A stretch of 64,000 bases of DNA from Gammaproteobacteria bacterium (lineage in GTDB: Bacteria; Pseudomonadota; Gammaproteobacteria; Francisellales; CACEW01). A program made the translations under genes and the position numbers. Positions 37,072 through 46,848 of the stretch are shown here, piece after piece. Below the pieces are notes generated by a model. That model did not search any database, was not told the DNA's origin, and saw nothing but the letters and a program-made list of their open reading frames with translations. Position 1 is the stretch's first letter. Each line of letters opens with the position of its first letter. The stretch lies in contig JAUSAW010000009.1 in the NCBI GenBank assembly GCA_030652335.1, positions 95,372 to 159,371 of the forward strand, read 5' to 3'.

Positions 37072-37505
37072 AATGGCTTATTAGCCTGTTTGGCCCGCTC
37101 TACAAAAGCTTCTAATAAAGTATTGGCCATATGATGAAATAAGGGGCCTATTGCCATTTCTAATAATTTACTTGAAAAACTAAACTCTAAGCACACGCTA
37201 ACCTTACAAGCCTGCTCGCTTAAAGGTTCAAATTTCCAAATACCATATAAATGCTTAAAGGGCCCATTAACCAAATGCATCTCCATTTCGCGATTAGGTT
37301 TAAGATGATTGCGAGTGGTAAAGCTTTTACTGATTGCACCCTTAGATAGCTCAAGGCTGGCCTCTACCCATTCCTCGGTCTTATTATGAATGACTGCGGA
37401 TTTACACCAGGGCAAAAAATCTGGGTAACGCTCGATATCACACACCAGGGTATATACGGTTTCCGCTGAATAAGGCACGATTGCCGTTCTTTCAATTCTT
37501 TCCAT
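37068..37505 (-). CDS. ratA: RatA / COQ10-like START-domain protein
   Basis: Polyketide cyclase/START-type protein; E. coli RatA was described as an inhibitor of 70S ribosome assembly, while its relatives (COQ10) bind ubiquinone. The family start is IERTAIVPYSAETVYTLVCDIERYPDFLPWC in adjoining stretches. I start at the ATG at 37505 (145 aa); the frame opens at 37553, but the extra 16 residues do not fit the family. Divergent from smpB and overlapping rnfH. Confidence 0.9.
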   Translation of the reverse strand: MERIERTAIVPYSAETVYTLVCDIERYPDFLPWCKSAVIHNKTEEWVEASLELSKGAISKSFTTRNHLKPNREMEMHLVNGPFKHLYGIWKFEPLSEQACKVSVCLEFSFSSKLLEMAIGPLFHHMANTLLEAFVERAKQANKPL

Positions 37506-37614
37506 TACTGACCACTCTTTGCTTAATTTAAGGTTATATATAATGCAATTCATTTTGCATTCATGCAGATCCAGAGTAAAATGCTTACTTTACAGGGAAA
37601 CTAAAGTTTATTAT

Positions 37615-38079
37615 ATGACAACGGCAAGCCAACCATCAAATATTGCGGTTAACCGCAAAGCCAGGTATGACTATTTCGTCGAAGAAAAATTCGAGGCTGG
37701 TATTATGCTTATGGGTTGGGAAGTTAAAAGCCTGCGAGATAATCGGGTTCAAATAGGCGATAGCTATGTTATTATCCATAAGGGCGTACCCATACTATTA
37801 AACGCTCATTTCACCCCTTTAGCTTCAGCATGCTCTCATGTCGTAGCCGAGCCTACTCGCTCGAGAAAACTATTATTAAATAAAAAAGAAATTGACCGTT
37901 TAATGGGTAAAGTCGAGTTACAAGGCTATACCATCGTGCCACTTAGCCTATACTGGAAGGGTCGCAATGCTAAGGTGGAGATCGCTTTAGTGAAAGGTAA
38001 GCAAATGCACGACAAGCGGGCCACCGAAAAAGACCGAGATTGGGCCCGAGAAAAAGAGAGATTGTTTAAGAAGGGTTAA
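37615..38079 (+). CDS. smpB: tmRNA-binding protein SmpB
   Basis: Partner of tmRNA in rescuing stalled ribosomes. Core segments: NRKARYDYFVEEKFEAGI, GWEVKSLR, DSYVIIHKG, and the basic tail KRATEKDRDWAREKERLFK. Start set at 37615 (154 aa), the usual length; the frame is open from 37519 but that stretch is non-homologous. The ssrA gene often follows smpB in other genomes; I saw no tmRNA in the gap downstream. Confidence 0.96.
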   Translation: MTTASQPSNIAVNRKARYDYFVEEKFEAGIMLMGWEVKSLRDNRVQIGDSYVIIHKGVPILLNAHFTPLASACSHVVAEPTRSRKLLLNKKEIDRLMGKVELQGYTIVPLSLYWKGRNAKVEIALVKGKQMHDKRATEKDRDWAREKERLFKKG

Positions 38080-38237
38080 AGTCTTACAAATATTTACGAA
38101 AAATAGGCTATTATTAATGGGTAATATGGTCGATTTAAACTAGACAACGGCCCAAATAAATGACATACTGGCATCAAGTTCATAGGAAGAGCGACCTAAA
38201 CAAGATGCTTAATGCCGGCAGTATTAGGGAAAAAAGC

Positions 38238-38540
38238 ATGAAGAACCAGCTATTTAGCTTAGACTCAACCGACCAGTTGGGCGATAAATTAGAAAAATTA
38301 AAGGCCTTCGGACAGGCTTTAAAAGGTAAAGAGTTGCAGCTTATTGAAAAAGAAAGGCAGTTGCAGCAAAAAGAAGTGCAATTGAGATTGTTTCGTAAAA
38401 ACATTCTTATCTCGATTAAAGAACAGATGTTAGATGGTAAGAGTTACGATGAATCTGCAAAAATTTTAGAAAAATATCGTGACATCTTGCAATATATTGC
38501 GGAAGATATAAAAGAAGATTTAGACGAAATAATGGGTTAA
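38238..38540 (+). CDS. Small coiled-coil protein, unknown
   Basis: About 100 residues from the ATG at 38238, seven bases after AGGGA. A longer frame opens at 38160 without a ribosome binding site. The middle (about 25-55) is a strong Lys/Glu/Gln/Leu coiled coil with QLQQKEVQL, and the C-terminus is acidic (AEDIKEDLDEIMG). No signal peptide or known domain. Followed 27 bp later by another small gene with a good ribosome binding site. Confidence 0.55.
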   Translation: MKNQLFSLDSTDQLGDKLEKLKAFGQALKGKELQLIEKERQLQQKEVQLRLFRKNILISIKEQMLDGKSYDESAKILEKYRDILQYIAEDIKEDLDEIMG

Positions 38541-38567
38541 CAAGAATCATTACAAGGAAGCAATTAG

Positions 38568-38777
38568 ATGACTATTTACGACGCAACTCAAGATAAAAGC
38601 GTGCAATTTGTGAATAAATTAATTGCAGCAGATGAGCACGTGGGATTTTTATTATTAATAAGCGCTAACAAACAGCCTGCGAATCAAAATGTTGCTATGT
38701 CTAGCGCTACAGCATTTAAAGATGCTCACGCTCATGACAGAATTGACCCTAACTCAACTTTGGGCAAGAATAGCTAA
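38568..38777 (+). CDS. Small hypothetical protein
   Basis: A 69-residue ORF with AAGGAAG well placed before the ATG. One short hydrophobic stretch (VGFLLLISA, about 25-33), otherwise polar. A stem-loop at 38806-38840 follows and could end the transcript. No family recognised. Confidence 0.45.
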   Translation: MTIYDATQDKSVQFVNKLIAADEHVGFLLLISANKQPANQNVAMSSATAFKDAHAHDRIDPNSTLGKNS

Positions 38778-38805
38778 ACTCGACAATCTCTTAATAGTAT
38801 TCCAC

Positions 38806-38840
38806 AATACCCATACGGTTTATTCCTTATGGGTATTTTG
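38806..38840 (+). terminator. Possible rho-independent terminator
   Basis: Nine-base stem AATACCCAT / ATGGGTATT with a 14-base loop, followed by TTGCTTTT. The T-tract is interrupted. It lies between the small ORF and the DUF1289 gene and overlaps the latter's leader. Confidence 0.5.
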
Positions 38841-38845
38841 CTTTT

Positions 38846-39283
38846 ATGACGTTTAAAAACACCGACACCCCCTGCATTGGAATCTGCTCCACCGTATACG
38901 GCGATAATGTCTGCCGAGGCTGCAATCGATTTGCTACAGAAATTATCGAATGGAATACCTATACTCCAGAGCAAAAATCCATAACCTTAAGCCGCTTAAA
39001 TAAGCTTACTACGCTGATTACGGCCAACTACCTTAAGGTAGTTGACCCAGAACTCCTAAAAAATCAATGCCAACGCCTTAATGTTCGTTATCGCCAGGAA
39101 TTTGACCCTTTAACCTGGGCCTATATGCTATTAAAGACCCACAGTGTTAAAATTGATCTTCCCGCCCATTACGGTTTTTATATTTACCCTGAATTTAATA
39201 AACTAACCTTAGCGCAATTGCTCGGTAAAATTGATACTGAACTATTTGCATATTCCGAGCAATCCTTACAAAATTATAATTAA
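38846..39283 (+). CDS. DUF1289 family protein
   Basis: A 145-residue protein whose first 50 residues carry the DUF1289 pattern: TPCIGICST...CRGCNRF...EIIEWNTYTPEQ, with Cys residues likely binding a metal. The remaining 95 residues are an extension not typical of the 60-80 residue relatives and of unknown role. The start follows directly on the terminator-like hairpin and lacks a strong ribosome binding site. Confidence 0.75.
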   Translation: MTFKNTDTPCIGICSTVYGDNVCRGCNRFATEIIEWNTYTPEQKSITLSRLNKLTTLITANYLKVVDPELLKNQCQRLNVRYRQEFDPLTWAYMLLKTHSVKIDLPAHYGFYIYPEFNKLTLAQLLGKIDTELFAYSEQSLQNYN

Positions 39284-39457
39284 ACTGCATAACTGATCAA
39301 ACTTTAATTGGTCAGCTGGGTTGCGATCTTATATAAACCTGATACAGTACAAACGGTCGCCATAAACTATAGCAAGCGAATTTATAACAACCTGCTAAAC
39401 TATTTACATTAATGCGTCGCCTTGCCATAAGTAAAGGCTAAATCTAGAGAGAGAAAG

Positions 39458-40855
39458 ATGTCTAAGCACACCATGGAAATCGTGCTTTGGTCGGAAATTA
39501 GGGATAAGATTTTAGCAATAAGCCCTGACATTGGCCAAGTAATTGAACAATACGCGGATAAAGATCAGCTAAAATTTGTTCGTGCGAGATTCCCTTATGG
39601 CGTCGATATCGAAAAACTGGGTGAACTCTGGTTTAGCATCGACGGTAAAAGTGTAAACTACAAATCAGATGCCATCCCAACCGAAATTAAACAGTTATTA
39701 GATTATCCTTGGTCCGGTTTTCCGGTGAGCCTTATGACTCACAACACTATCGAATCTTTTATTGAGCTACCCTCACATATTATTCCGCTACGCGTGATTA
39801 CTCCCGGCACACTCTTTTCCTTAAATAGCATTTTTAATCCTAATCAAACCTCCCACGTTATGCATGGCGCCTATTCCTCGACCTCAGGATCACGTTCTTT
39901 GTTAATGTTGCCAAAAATTTCTCATGGCCAATACAATGAACGCCTGGCAAAGGTTTATCATATCGATGAAAAGTATTTATGCCCGAAAACATTTTCACAG
40001 CAATGGGACCTCTTTAATGCCCTTGCCAATTCCTCTGATTTCGATTCTGAATGGTATAGCGAGATCGTACTATTTTCTAAAGAAACCATCAGCTTACTAA
40101 GTAATTTTCCCGACTTAAAATACAGCCTGCTCAAACGCAGCTGGGATGACTCAGCTTTTGCAAGAAATCAGGTTATGTATGATTTAGTCTGGTCTATATT
40201 TACAGAAAATTTACCGCCCAGCATCCGCAACACCCCGTTTATTATCGAAGCCGTAAAACATCTTATTAAATTAGCCATGCGTGAAGCTGCTGGCTTTGCA
40301 CCAGTGATGGATGATAGCGTTGGCCCTGTCAGGGCATTGACCGATGTGTTTTTAAATGTCTATAGGATTCGCTATTATCTGCCAGTCTTTATGCGCCCAG
40401 AGTTCTACGATGGTGTAAACCCCATTTATTATTCGCTACACAAACACACCTTCTTTCATCCTATCCCCCAACGCAGCAACGCAAACCGTACTATCGATGA
40501 GATGGTTATTATTAAAAAACTTGTCTTATCCTTCAAAGAACAAGTCCTTGAGAATAAATTCCCTTTCCCTTTACATGACACTATTTTATATGAGACCTTA
40601 AACTCGGTCGAATTTGAATTTTTCCACCCACAAGGCGGCGAAGGCTTAAGCCGAGATATCACCTCGATCTCAAGAGAAGATCCACGATATAGCAAACTGG
40701 TTAATGAGCTGAGCATCGAAAAAGACTTAGAATTTCCCGATCATTCCATCTTTTTCAATGGTTGTATCCGCATCAGACCGCTGCGTCGTGAAGCACAAAA
40801 GCAATCGATGAAAGATTTCTTGGTGGGATTGTCGACTAAAAAGGTTGAAGATTAG
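39458..40855 (+). CDS. Unknown 465-residue protein, possible effector
   Basis: Soluble protein without signal peptide or membrane helices, starting after GAGAGAGAAAG. Mixed alpha/beta at the N-terminus, with a conserved-looking central region (HGAYSSTSGSRSLLML; HGQYNERLAKVYHID) and a largely helical second half. No known motif identified. The C-terminus is basic (RPLRREAQKQSMK), unlike the Ser/Thr-rich tails of the other candidates, and I found no TTAA-type promoter. It stands alone. A housekeeping role cannot be excluded. Confidence 0.55.
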   Translation: MSKHTMEIVLWSEIRDKILAISPDIGQVIEQYADKDQLKFVRARFPYGVDIEKLGELWFSIDGKSVNYKSDAIPTEIKQLLDYPWSGFPVSLMTHNTIESFIELPSHIIPLRVITPGTLFSLNSIFNPNQTSHVMHGAYSSTSGSRSLLMLPKISHGQYNERLAKVYHIDEKYLCPKTFSQQWDLFNALANSSDFDSEWYSEIVLFSKETISLLSNFPDLKYSLLKRSWDDSAFARNQVMYDLVWSIFTENLPPSIRNTPFIIEAVKHLIKLAMREAAGFAPVMDDSVGPVRALTDVFLNVYRIRYYLPVFMRPEFYDGVNPIYYSLHKHTFFHPIPQRSNANRTIDEMVIIKKLVLSFKEQVLENKFPFPLHDTILYETLNSVEFEFFHPQGGEGLSRDITSISREDPRYSKLVNELSIEKDLEFPDHSIFFNGCIRIRPLRREAQKQSMKDFLVGLSTKKVED

Positions 40856-40863
40856 CTCTCAGC

Positions 40864-40922
40864 TGTCATTCTTGACTTGATCAGGCATCGAAGTTTAAGC
40901 TACTTTACTCTTGCAATGACCA
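40864..40922. repeat. Degenerate dispersed repeat
   Basis: TGTCATTCTTGACTTGATC and GGCATCGAAG, then CTTGCAATGACC near the end: a worn copy of the TGTCATCCTCGACTTGATC-type repeat with a facing GGTCATT end. Confidence 0.4.
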
Positions 40923-41007
40923 CCCCATTTGGCTATAATATCTTCAACATAGCCGCCACGCCTCTTAACAATGCGCAACCTTGGCGGTTGTTTCTTTCTG
41001 AGGCCCC

Positions 41008-41916
41008 ATGAAACGATACTACACTAAGCCAGCCTTAAGCTTTGACCAACAATCTGATCAATTAATAATCAGAGGCATGGTGTTTGATAACAAAACATTT
41101 GCAATAAAACAATTATCGTCCATAAGCTATTATCGACTTAGCGCCTATTGGTATCCATTTCGTCAGCGAAATGAATTAGGTAAAGTATTAGACCCTTTTA
41201 TTCCAAAAACCAATTTTCAGAACGTTATGAACTTATATGATTTCGATCGACAGCTACGGCTTTTAATGCTCGATGCAATTGAACGTATAGAGGTTGCCAT
41301 TCGCACCCAAGTTACCTATCACATGTCTCATACTTATGGCGCTTTTTGTCATTCTAATCCACAAAACTTTCACCCAAAATTTAATCATGGTGTTTGGCTA
41401 AATAATATTGAAGATGAAGCAAAGCGCTCTAGCGAAGAATTTATTCGTCACTATAAAGATAAATATGATGGGTTTCCAAAATTACCACTCTGGATGCTTA
41501 CTGAAATAATGAGCCTAGGTAGTTTATCCCGCCTTTACGGTGGAATGCAGCACTCAGATAAAAAAATAGTTTCAGGGCACTTTAATATTCATCACAAGCG
41601 CTTAGCAAACTGGCTGCATACACTAACCTATATTCGTAACGTCTGCGCTCATCACAGTAGACTCTGGAACCGTGAGCTTGCCATTCGCCCTGACGAGGTA
41701 AAGCAAAAAGAATGGCTGCCTCCATTAACCCCTCGCAATGATCGAATATTTTATATTTTGCTTATGCTGCATCACTTGCTGAAGGCAACGGATAGCGCAA
41801 ATGCTTGGACTAAACAAGTTAATAGACTAATAAGGCCTTTAGCTTCAGCAATAAGTTACAGAGTAGCGATGGGAATGCCTGAGGAATGGGAAAGACATCC
41901 CATTTGGATTACATGA
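41008..41916 (+). CDS. Abi_2 (AbiD/AbiF-like) abortive infection protein
   Basis: A 302-residue protein of the Abi_2 family, which in lactococci blocks phage growth. Seen: an N-terminal L-x-x-I-S-Y-Y-R-L-S-A-Y-W-Y-P-F segment (about 36-51), F-D-R-Q-L-R-L-L-M-L-D-A-I-E-R-I-E-V-A-I-R region (79-99), PLWMLTEIMSLGSLSRLY (160-177) and the HEPN-type RNVCAHHSRLWNR with Arg210 and His215 as likely RNase residues. It is a lone gene with no partner, between an unknown gene and the fba end. Good ribosome binding site GAGG. Confidence 0.88.
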   Translation: MKRYYTKPALSFDQQSDQLIIRGMVFDNKTFAIKQLSSISYYRLSAYWYPFRQRNELGKVLDPFIPKTNFQNVMNLYDFDRQLRLLMLDAIERIEVAIRTQVTYHMSHTYGAFCHSNPQNFHPKFNHGVWLNNIEDEAKRSSEEFIRHYKDKYDGFPKLPLWMLTEIMSLGSLSRLYGGMQHSDKKIVSGHFNIHHKRLANWLHTLTYIRNVCAHHSRLWNRELAIRPDEVKQKEWLPPLTPRNDRIFYILLMLHHLLKATDSANAWTKQVNRLIRPLASAISYRVAMGMPEEWERHPIWIT

Positions 41917-41937
41917 TTCCGTAATAATTTTAAATAT

Positions 41938-41961
41938 GGGCATCTACGTAAACTGATGCCC
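41938..41961. terminator. Stem-loop between the Abi gene and fba
   Basis: Seven-base stem GGGCATC / GATGCCC with a ten-base loop between convergent genes. T-tracts on both sides are short, so termination strength is uncertain. Confidence 0.45.
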
Positions 41962-41967
41962 TTAAAT

Positions 41968-43032
41968 CTATGAAACTCTAGGCTTCAACTCACCTTTTGC
42001 ATAACGCTCAAACATTTTTTCAAGCGATATCGGTTTAATTTTACCGGCTTGGCCTGAGCAGTTAAATGCTTCGTAGCGGGCCTTACAGATATCACGCATG
42101 GCTTCTTTAGCGGCTTTATTATAATGTCTTGGATCGAACTCTTTAGGGTGCTCTGCAAAGTAGCGTCTAATCGCGCCAGTGGCTGCCATACGCAAATCGG
42201 TGTCGATATTGATTTTACGCACGCCGTGCTTAATGCCTTCTTGAATTTCAGATACTGGCACACCATAGGTTTCGCCTATATCGCCACCGTATTGATCGAT
42301 AATCTTTAACCAATCTTGTGGCACTGAAGAAGAGCCATGCATGACTAAATGAGTATCGGGTATGCGCGCATGAATTTCTTTAATTCTACCAATTGCTAAA
42401 GTGTCGCCTGTTGGAGGCTTGGTAAATTTATAAGCCCCATGACTGGTTCCGATAGCAATAGCTAAGGCATCCACTTCGGTGGCCTTCACAAATTGTGCCG
42501 CTTCATCGGGGTCGGTTAGCATTTGATCGTGGGAGAGTTGGCATTCAGCGCCAGAGCCGTCTTCTTTGCCTGCCATGCCGCTTTCTAATGAGCCTAAGCA
42601 GCCTAATTCGCCCTCTACCGATACTCCACAGGCATGAGCCATTTTAACGGCCAGGCGGGTGGTCTCTACATTGTATTCAAAACTGGACGGAGTCTTAGCA
42701 TCTTCCATCAAGGAGCCATCCATCATCACCGAGCTAAAGCCCAATTGAATCGAACGCTGGCAAATATCAGGCGAGGCGCCGTGATCTTGATGCATAACGA
42801 CCGGCAGATCAGGATATTCTTCTATGGCCGCCAAAACTAAATGGCGTATAAAGGCGGCACCGGCATATTTACGCGCACCGGCCGAAGCCTGCACGATTAC
42901 CGGGCTATTTACCAGGGATGCCGCTTCCATTACCGCTCGGATTTGCTCTAGATTATTGACGTTAAAGGCTGGAACACCGTAGCTATGTTCAGCAGCGTGA
43001 TCAAGCAATTGTCGTAGTGATATAAGTGCCAT
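41968..43032 (-). CDS. fba: Class II fructose-bisphosphate aldolase
   Basis: Zn-dependent aldolase of glycolysis and gluconeogenesis, 354 residues, of the longer (Calvin-type/FbaA-IIB) subgroup. It starts [26 protein letters not shown]. Metal ligands are in [10 protein letters not shown] (about 78-87), [10 protein letters not shown], and HGSSSVP. Last gene of tkt-gap-pgk-pyk-fba, 35 bp behind pyk. Confidence 0.95.
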   Translation of the reverse strand: MALISLRQLLDHAAEHSYGVPAFNVNNLEQIRAVMEAASLVNSPVIVQASAGARKYAGAAFIRHLVLAAIEEYPDLPVVMHQDHGASPDICQRSIQLGFSSVMMDGSLMEDAKTPSSFEYNVETTRLAVKMAHACGVSVEGELGCLGSLESGMAGKEDGSGAECQLSHDQMLTDPDEAAQFVKATEVDALAIAIGTSHGAYKFTKPPTGDTLAIGRIKEIHARIPDTHLVMHGSSSVPQDWLKIIDQYGGDIGETYGVPVSEIQEGIKHGVRKINIDTDLRMAATGAIRRYFAEHPKEFDPRHYNKAAKEAMRDICKARYEAFNCSGQAGKIKPISLEKMFERYAKGELKPRVS

Positions 43033-43067
43033 TTTATTTCCTTAATATAGCCGATGACGGGTTATCT

Positions 43068-44492
43068 TTAGCCGGTCACAGTTAAAATCTTTAATTGATT
43101 CGTACCACCGTGCTCACCCATATGATCGCCTGAGGTTAGCAATACCAAATCATTTGTTTCAACAACTTTACGCTTTTGCAATTCTGCAATAGCCCCTGTA
43201 TTCACATCGTCTTTAGGCATTATAGTCGAATCGAACTGAATCGGTTCCACGCCGCGATATAGAGTTAGTTTCCCCATGGTTTCAATATTTCGGGTTAGGG
43301 CATAAATAGGTAATGATGAACTTATACGGGACATCCATAGCGGAGTCGAGCCTGACTCGGTCAAGGCTAAAATCGCCTTAACATCCAAATGGTTAGCTAC
43401 ATACATGCTGGCCATGGCAATCGCTTCATCTACTCGGTTAAAATAGCATTCCACACGATGCTTGGAGCGTCGAGTCGCTGGATTTTGCTCGGCGGCTCGG
43501 CAAATTCTATCCATGGCTTTAATCACTTTAACCGGGTATTTACCGGAAGCCGTTTCAGCCGATAACATGACCGCATCGGTGCCATCTAATACTGCATTCG
43601 CCACATCGGAGACTTCCGCCCTGGTGGGGGAGGAATTTTCGATCATGGATTCCATCATCTGGGTCGCGGTAATGACGATACGATCTAATTCACGAGCGCG
43701 TTGGATTAATTGTTTTTGTACTCCAGGCACATATTCTTCGCCAATTTCAACCGCTAGATCGCCTCGAGCCACCATTACGCCTTCTGAGGCCTTAATAATT
43801 TCATCGATATCGCGCACCGCTTCGGTACGTTCAATTTTAGCGATTAAACCCGCCGTGCAGCCTTGCTTCATTAATAATTCGCGGGCTTCGTTCATATCAG
43901 CCGCGCTACGAGGGAAAGATACCGCTACGTAATCGACTTTTAAGGCCGCAGCCGTAATGATATCGCGCTTGTCTTTTTCGGTTAAGGCTGGGGCCGTTAA
44001 TCCGCCGCCTAATTTATTAATGCCTTTATTGTTCGATAAGGTACCGCCATCGACGACTTCACAGAATACTTTATTACCTTCAACTCTTTTTACGGTAAAG
44101 ACAATTTTGCCATCATCGAGCAATAGGGTATCGCCAGCCACCACGTCTTTTGGTAAATCTTTATAGTCGATGCCGACTTGATGCTCATCGCCGGCCTCTT
44201 TATCCATATCGGCGTCTAAAACAAATTCGGCGCCTTCGGCTAAGATAACTGATTTATTTTTAAATTTAGCCACTCGAATTTTAGGGCCTTGAAGGTCCGC
44301 TAGAATACCGATAGTTTTACCTTCTTCGGCGGCAATTTTTCTAACCAAGGCGACTCTATTACCGTGATCTTCAGCGGTACCGTGAGAGAAATTACAACGC
44401 ACGGCATTTAAGCCTGCTCTAATCATGCTGCGAAGGACTTCTGGATCCGATGAAGCTGGCCCTAGGGTAGCTAATATTTTAGTTCGTCTCAT
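43068..44492 (-). CDS. pyk: Pyruvate kinase
   Basis: Makes pyruvate and ATP from phosphoenolpyruvate. It starts [13 protein letters not shown]; further segments are [25 protein letters not shown] (catalytic Lys and Glu), [13 protein letters not shown] and [13 protein letters not shown]. The 474 residues fit a bacterial enzyme with the C-terminal regulatory domain. Its start overlaps the end of pgk by 14 bp. Confidence 0.97.
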   Translation of the reverse strand: MRRTKILATLGPASSDPEVLRSMIRAGLNAVRCNFSHGTAEDHGNRVALVRKIAAEEGKTIGILADLQGPKIRVAKFKNKSVILAEGAEFVLDADMDKEAGDEHQVGIDYKDLPKDVVAGDTLLLDDGKIVFTVKRVEGNKVFCEVVDGGTLSNNKGINKLGGGLTAPALTEKDKRDIITAAALKVDYVAVSFPRSAADMNEARELLMKQGCTAGLIAKIERTEAVRDIDEIIKASEGVMVARGDLAVEIGEEYVPGVQKQLIQRARELDRIVITATQMMESMIENSSPTRAEVSDVANAVLDGTDAVMLSAETASGKYPVKVIKAMDRICRAAEQNPATRRSKHRVECYFNRVDEAIAMASMYVANHLDVKAILALTESGSTPLWMSRISSSLPIYALTRNIETMGKLTLYRGVEPIQFDSTIMPKDDVNTGAIAELQKRKVVETNDLVLLTSGDHMGEHGGTNQLKILTVTG

Positions 44493-45684
44493 TATGTGAT
44501 CCTTTAGTATCTATAGCGCGCTGTTCTAAAATTTCAACGGCCGGTAAAGTTTTGCCTTCTAAAAATTCCAAAAAGGCCCCGCCCCCAGTAGAAATATAGG
44601 AGATTTTAGTGGCAATATTGAATTGATCGATAGCGGCTAAAGTATCGCCACCCCCCGCTAAAGAATAGGCTTTGCCATTAGCGATGGCTTCGGCAATTTC
44701 CTTAGTGCCTTCGGCAAATTCAGGGAATTCGAATACTCCGACAGGTCCGTTCCATACGATAGTGCCGGCTTTATTGATAATTTTTATAAAGGCCGCCGCC
44801 GTATCAGGACCGATATCTAAAATCATGTCATCGGGCTCGATATCTTTCACCTTCTTAATAACAGCTTTAGCATGTTCGGAAAATTCTTTGGCCACTCTAA
44901 CATCGGTAGGCAAGGGGATTTTACCGCCCTTTTTACGCATGGCTTCGATTAAAGATTTCGCCTCATCGACTAGATCGACCTCATATAAAGAAGCTCCGAC
45001 CGAATAACCGGCCGCTACCAAAAAGGTATTGGCAATGCCCCCGCCTACAATCAGTTGATCCACTTTGCTTAGTAATGATGTTAAAATGGTGAGCTTGGTT
45101 GAAACCTTAGAGCCTCCAACTATCGCCAATAATGGCCTAGCTGGATCTTCCATAGCCTTACCTAAGGCCTCAAGTTCGGCCATCAATAAGGGGCCAGCAC
45201 AGGCAATAGGCGCATATTTAGCCACGCCATGAGTCGAAGCTTGGGCGCGGTGAGCCGTACCAAATGCATCCATAACGAAGACATCGCATAGGGCTGCCAT
45301 TTTTCTGGCTAAGATAGCATCGTTGGCATTTTCGCCCTCTGTAAAGCGGACGTTTTCACACAATACGACTTCACCCGGTTTAATATCGATACCATCTTGC
45401 CAGTTTTCGATTACTTTGACGGGCTTGCTTAATACGGTAGAAAGATAATTGCCGATCGGCCACAGTGAGGATTCAGCATCAAACTGCCCCTCGACCGGGC
45501 GCCCCAAATGAGACATTAAAATAACCGCCGCACCAGAGGCTAAAGCCTGGCGAATAGTCGGCAATGCCGCCCGAATCCGAATATCGTTTACAATTTCATG
45601 ATCTTTAATCGGCACATTAAAATCTTCACGAATCAACACACGCTTATTGCGCAGGTCAATATCCTGCATGGAAAGAATAGACAT
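44479..45684 (-). CDS. pgk: Phosphoglycerate kinase
   Basis: Glycolytic ATP-forming enzyme, 401 residues. Signature [14 protein letters not shown] at about 14-27, substrate segment ILMSHLGRP, the hinge region, and C-terminal GGGDTLAAI with the nucleotide-binding loop. Lies between gap and pyk; the gap-pgk space contains a C/G-rich hairpin that may lower downstream expression. Confidence 0.97.
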   Translation of the reverse strand: MSILSMQDIDLRNKRVLIREDFNVPIKDHEIVNDIRIRAALPTIRQALASGAAVILMSHLGRPVEGQFDAESSLWPIGNYLSTVLSKPVKVIENWQDGIDIKPGEVVLCENVRFTEGENANDAILARKMAALCDVFVMDAFGTAHRAQASTHGVAKYAPIACAGPLLMAELEALGKAMEDPARPLLAIVGGSKVSTKLTILTSLLSKVDQLIVGGGIANTFLVAAGYSVGASLYEVDLVDEAKSLIEAMRKKGGKIPLPTDVRVAKEFSEHAKAVIKKVKDIEPDDMILDIGPDTAAAFIKIINKAGTIVWNGPVGVFEFPEFAEGTKEIAEAIANGKAYSLAGGGDTLAAIDQFNIATKISYISTGGGAFLEFLEGKTLPAVEILEQRAIDTKGSHNETN

Positions 45685-45756
45685 ATAATTCCCTTAGCTC
45701 CTATAGACAAGCATTACTTAAAAGATAAGCTAAATAGTTCAAAAGTCACCCCCACC

Positions 45757-45790
45757 AAATCTCCCTCCCCCATTTCGGGGGAGGGGATTT
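45757..45790. repeat. C/G-rich hairpin repeat between gap and pgk
   Basis: CTCCCTCCCCC / GGGGGAGGGG with a short ATTTC loop and A/T-rich ends. It belongs to the CTCCCCC...GGGGGAGG family at 28148-28216 and inside hemF. It lies within the glycolytic operon and could act as a processing or attenuation structure. Confidence 0.7.
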
Positions 45791-45807
45791 AGTTAGACTA
45801 GAGAGTA

Positions 45808-46821
45808 TTAAGCCTTAGACCAAGCAATAGTAGTATCCAACATCCGATTAGAAAAACCCCACTCATTATCATACCAAGACAAAATTTTAACTAAATTGCC
45901 AGATACCTTAGTTTGGGTAGAATCAAAAATCGAAGAATGGCTATCGCCATTAAAGTCCATAGAAACCAAAGGCAGAGTGTTATAGCCCAAAATACCTTTT
46001 AATTCGCCCTCGGCCGCTTTTTTCATTAAGCCGTTAACTTCTTCGATGCTGGTATGGCGATTGGCAATAAAGCTTAAATCGACCACCGAGACATTAATAC
46101 AAGGCACTCGCATGGAAAAGCCATCGATTTTACCATCGAGTTCTGGCAAGACTAAGCCAATCGAAGCCGCGGCCCCCGTTTTAGTAGGGATCATCGACAT
46201 AGTGGCCGAGCGAGCACGATACACATCGCTATGATATACATCGGTAAGTTTTTGATCATTGGTATAAGCGTGAATCGTGGTCATTAAGCCTTTTTCAATC
46301 CCCAAACCTTCGTTTAACACTTTTAGCACGGGTGCTAGGCAGTTGGTGGTACAGGAGGCATTAGAAATAACCGTAAAGTCTTTTCTTAAAATTCTATCGT
46401 TAACACCATAGACGATGGTGGCATCGACATCTTTACCACCTGGAGCGGAGATCACTACTTTTTTAGCACCGGCAACTAAGTGTTTAGAAGCCGCTTCTTT
46501 GCTAGTAAATAGTCCGGTACATTCAAAAACCACATCGATATTCATATCTTTCCAAGGCAATTGGCTTGGATCTCTAACCGATACATAGGCAATTTTATCG
46601 CCATTCACGACTAAGGTATCGCCTTCGGCTTTCACTTCACCGGGAAAACGGCCATGAGCAGTATCATATTGGGTTAAATGAGCATGGATAGCCAACTCGC
46701 CTAAATCATTAATAGCCACGATTTGTATGTCTTTGCGACGATTTTCAGGACCTTGATATAAAGCACGTAAAATATTGCGGCCGATGCGACCATAACCATT
46801 AATTGCTACACGAATTGTCAT
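45808..46821 (-). CDS. gap: Glyceraldehyde-3-phosphate dehydrogenase
   Basis: NAD(P)-dependent dehydrogenase, 337 residues. N-terminal Rossmann motif [14 protein letters not shown]; catalytic Cys157 in [12 protein letters not shown]; later [10 protein letters not shown]. The residue after the second NAD strand reads INDLGELA; Asp39 in IND is compatible with NAD specificity. Second gene of the glycolytic cluster, downstream of tkt. Confidence 0.97.
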   Translation of the reverse strand: MTIRVAINGYGRIGRNILRALYQGPENRRKDIQIVAINDLGELAIHAHLTQYDTAHGRFPGEVKAEGDTLVVNGDKIAYVSVRDPSQLPWKDMNIDVVFECTGLFTSKEAASKHLVAGAKKVVISAPGGKDVDATIVYGVNDRILRKDFTVISNASCTTNCLAPVLKVLNEGLGIEKGLMTTIHAYTNDQKLTDVYHSDVYRARSATMSMIPTKTGAAASIGLVLPELDGKIDGFSMRVPCINVSVVDLSFIANRHTSIEEVNGLMKKAAEGELKGILGYNTLPLVSMDFNGDSHSSIFDSTQTKVSGNLVKILSWYDNEWGFSNRMLDTTIAWSKA

Positions 46822-46848
46822 TGTTCTCTCCTTTAATCGATAAGAGCA

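Noticed and set aside
37519..37614. Open extension of the smpB frame
   Set aside because: Non-homologous residues overlapping the divergent ratA start; SmpB length is normal from 37615.
38085..38125. PmrA-like half-sites (TTAC, TTAC) before the small coiled-coil gene
   Set aside because: The half-sites are 10 rather than 11 bp apart and lack the last A, although a TATTAT follows at the right distance.
38080..38237. tmRNA gene next to smpB
   Set aside because: No tRNA-like ends or tag-peptide frame could be seen.
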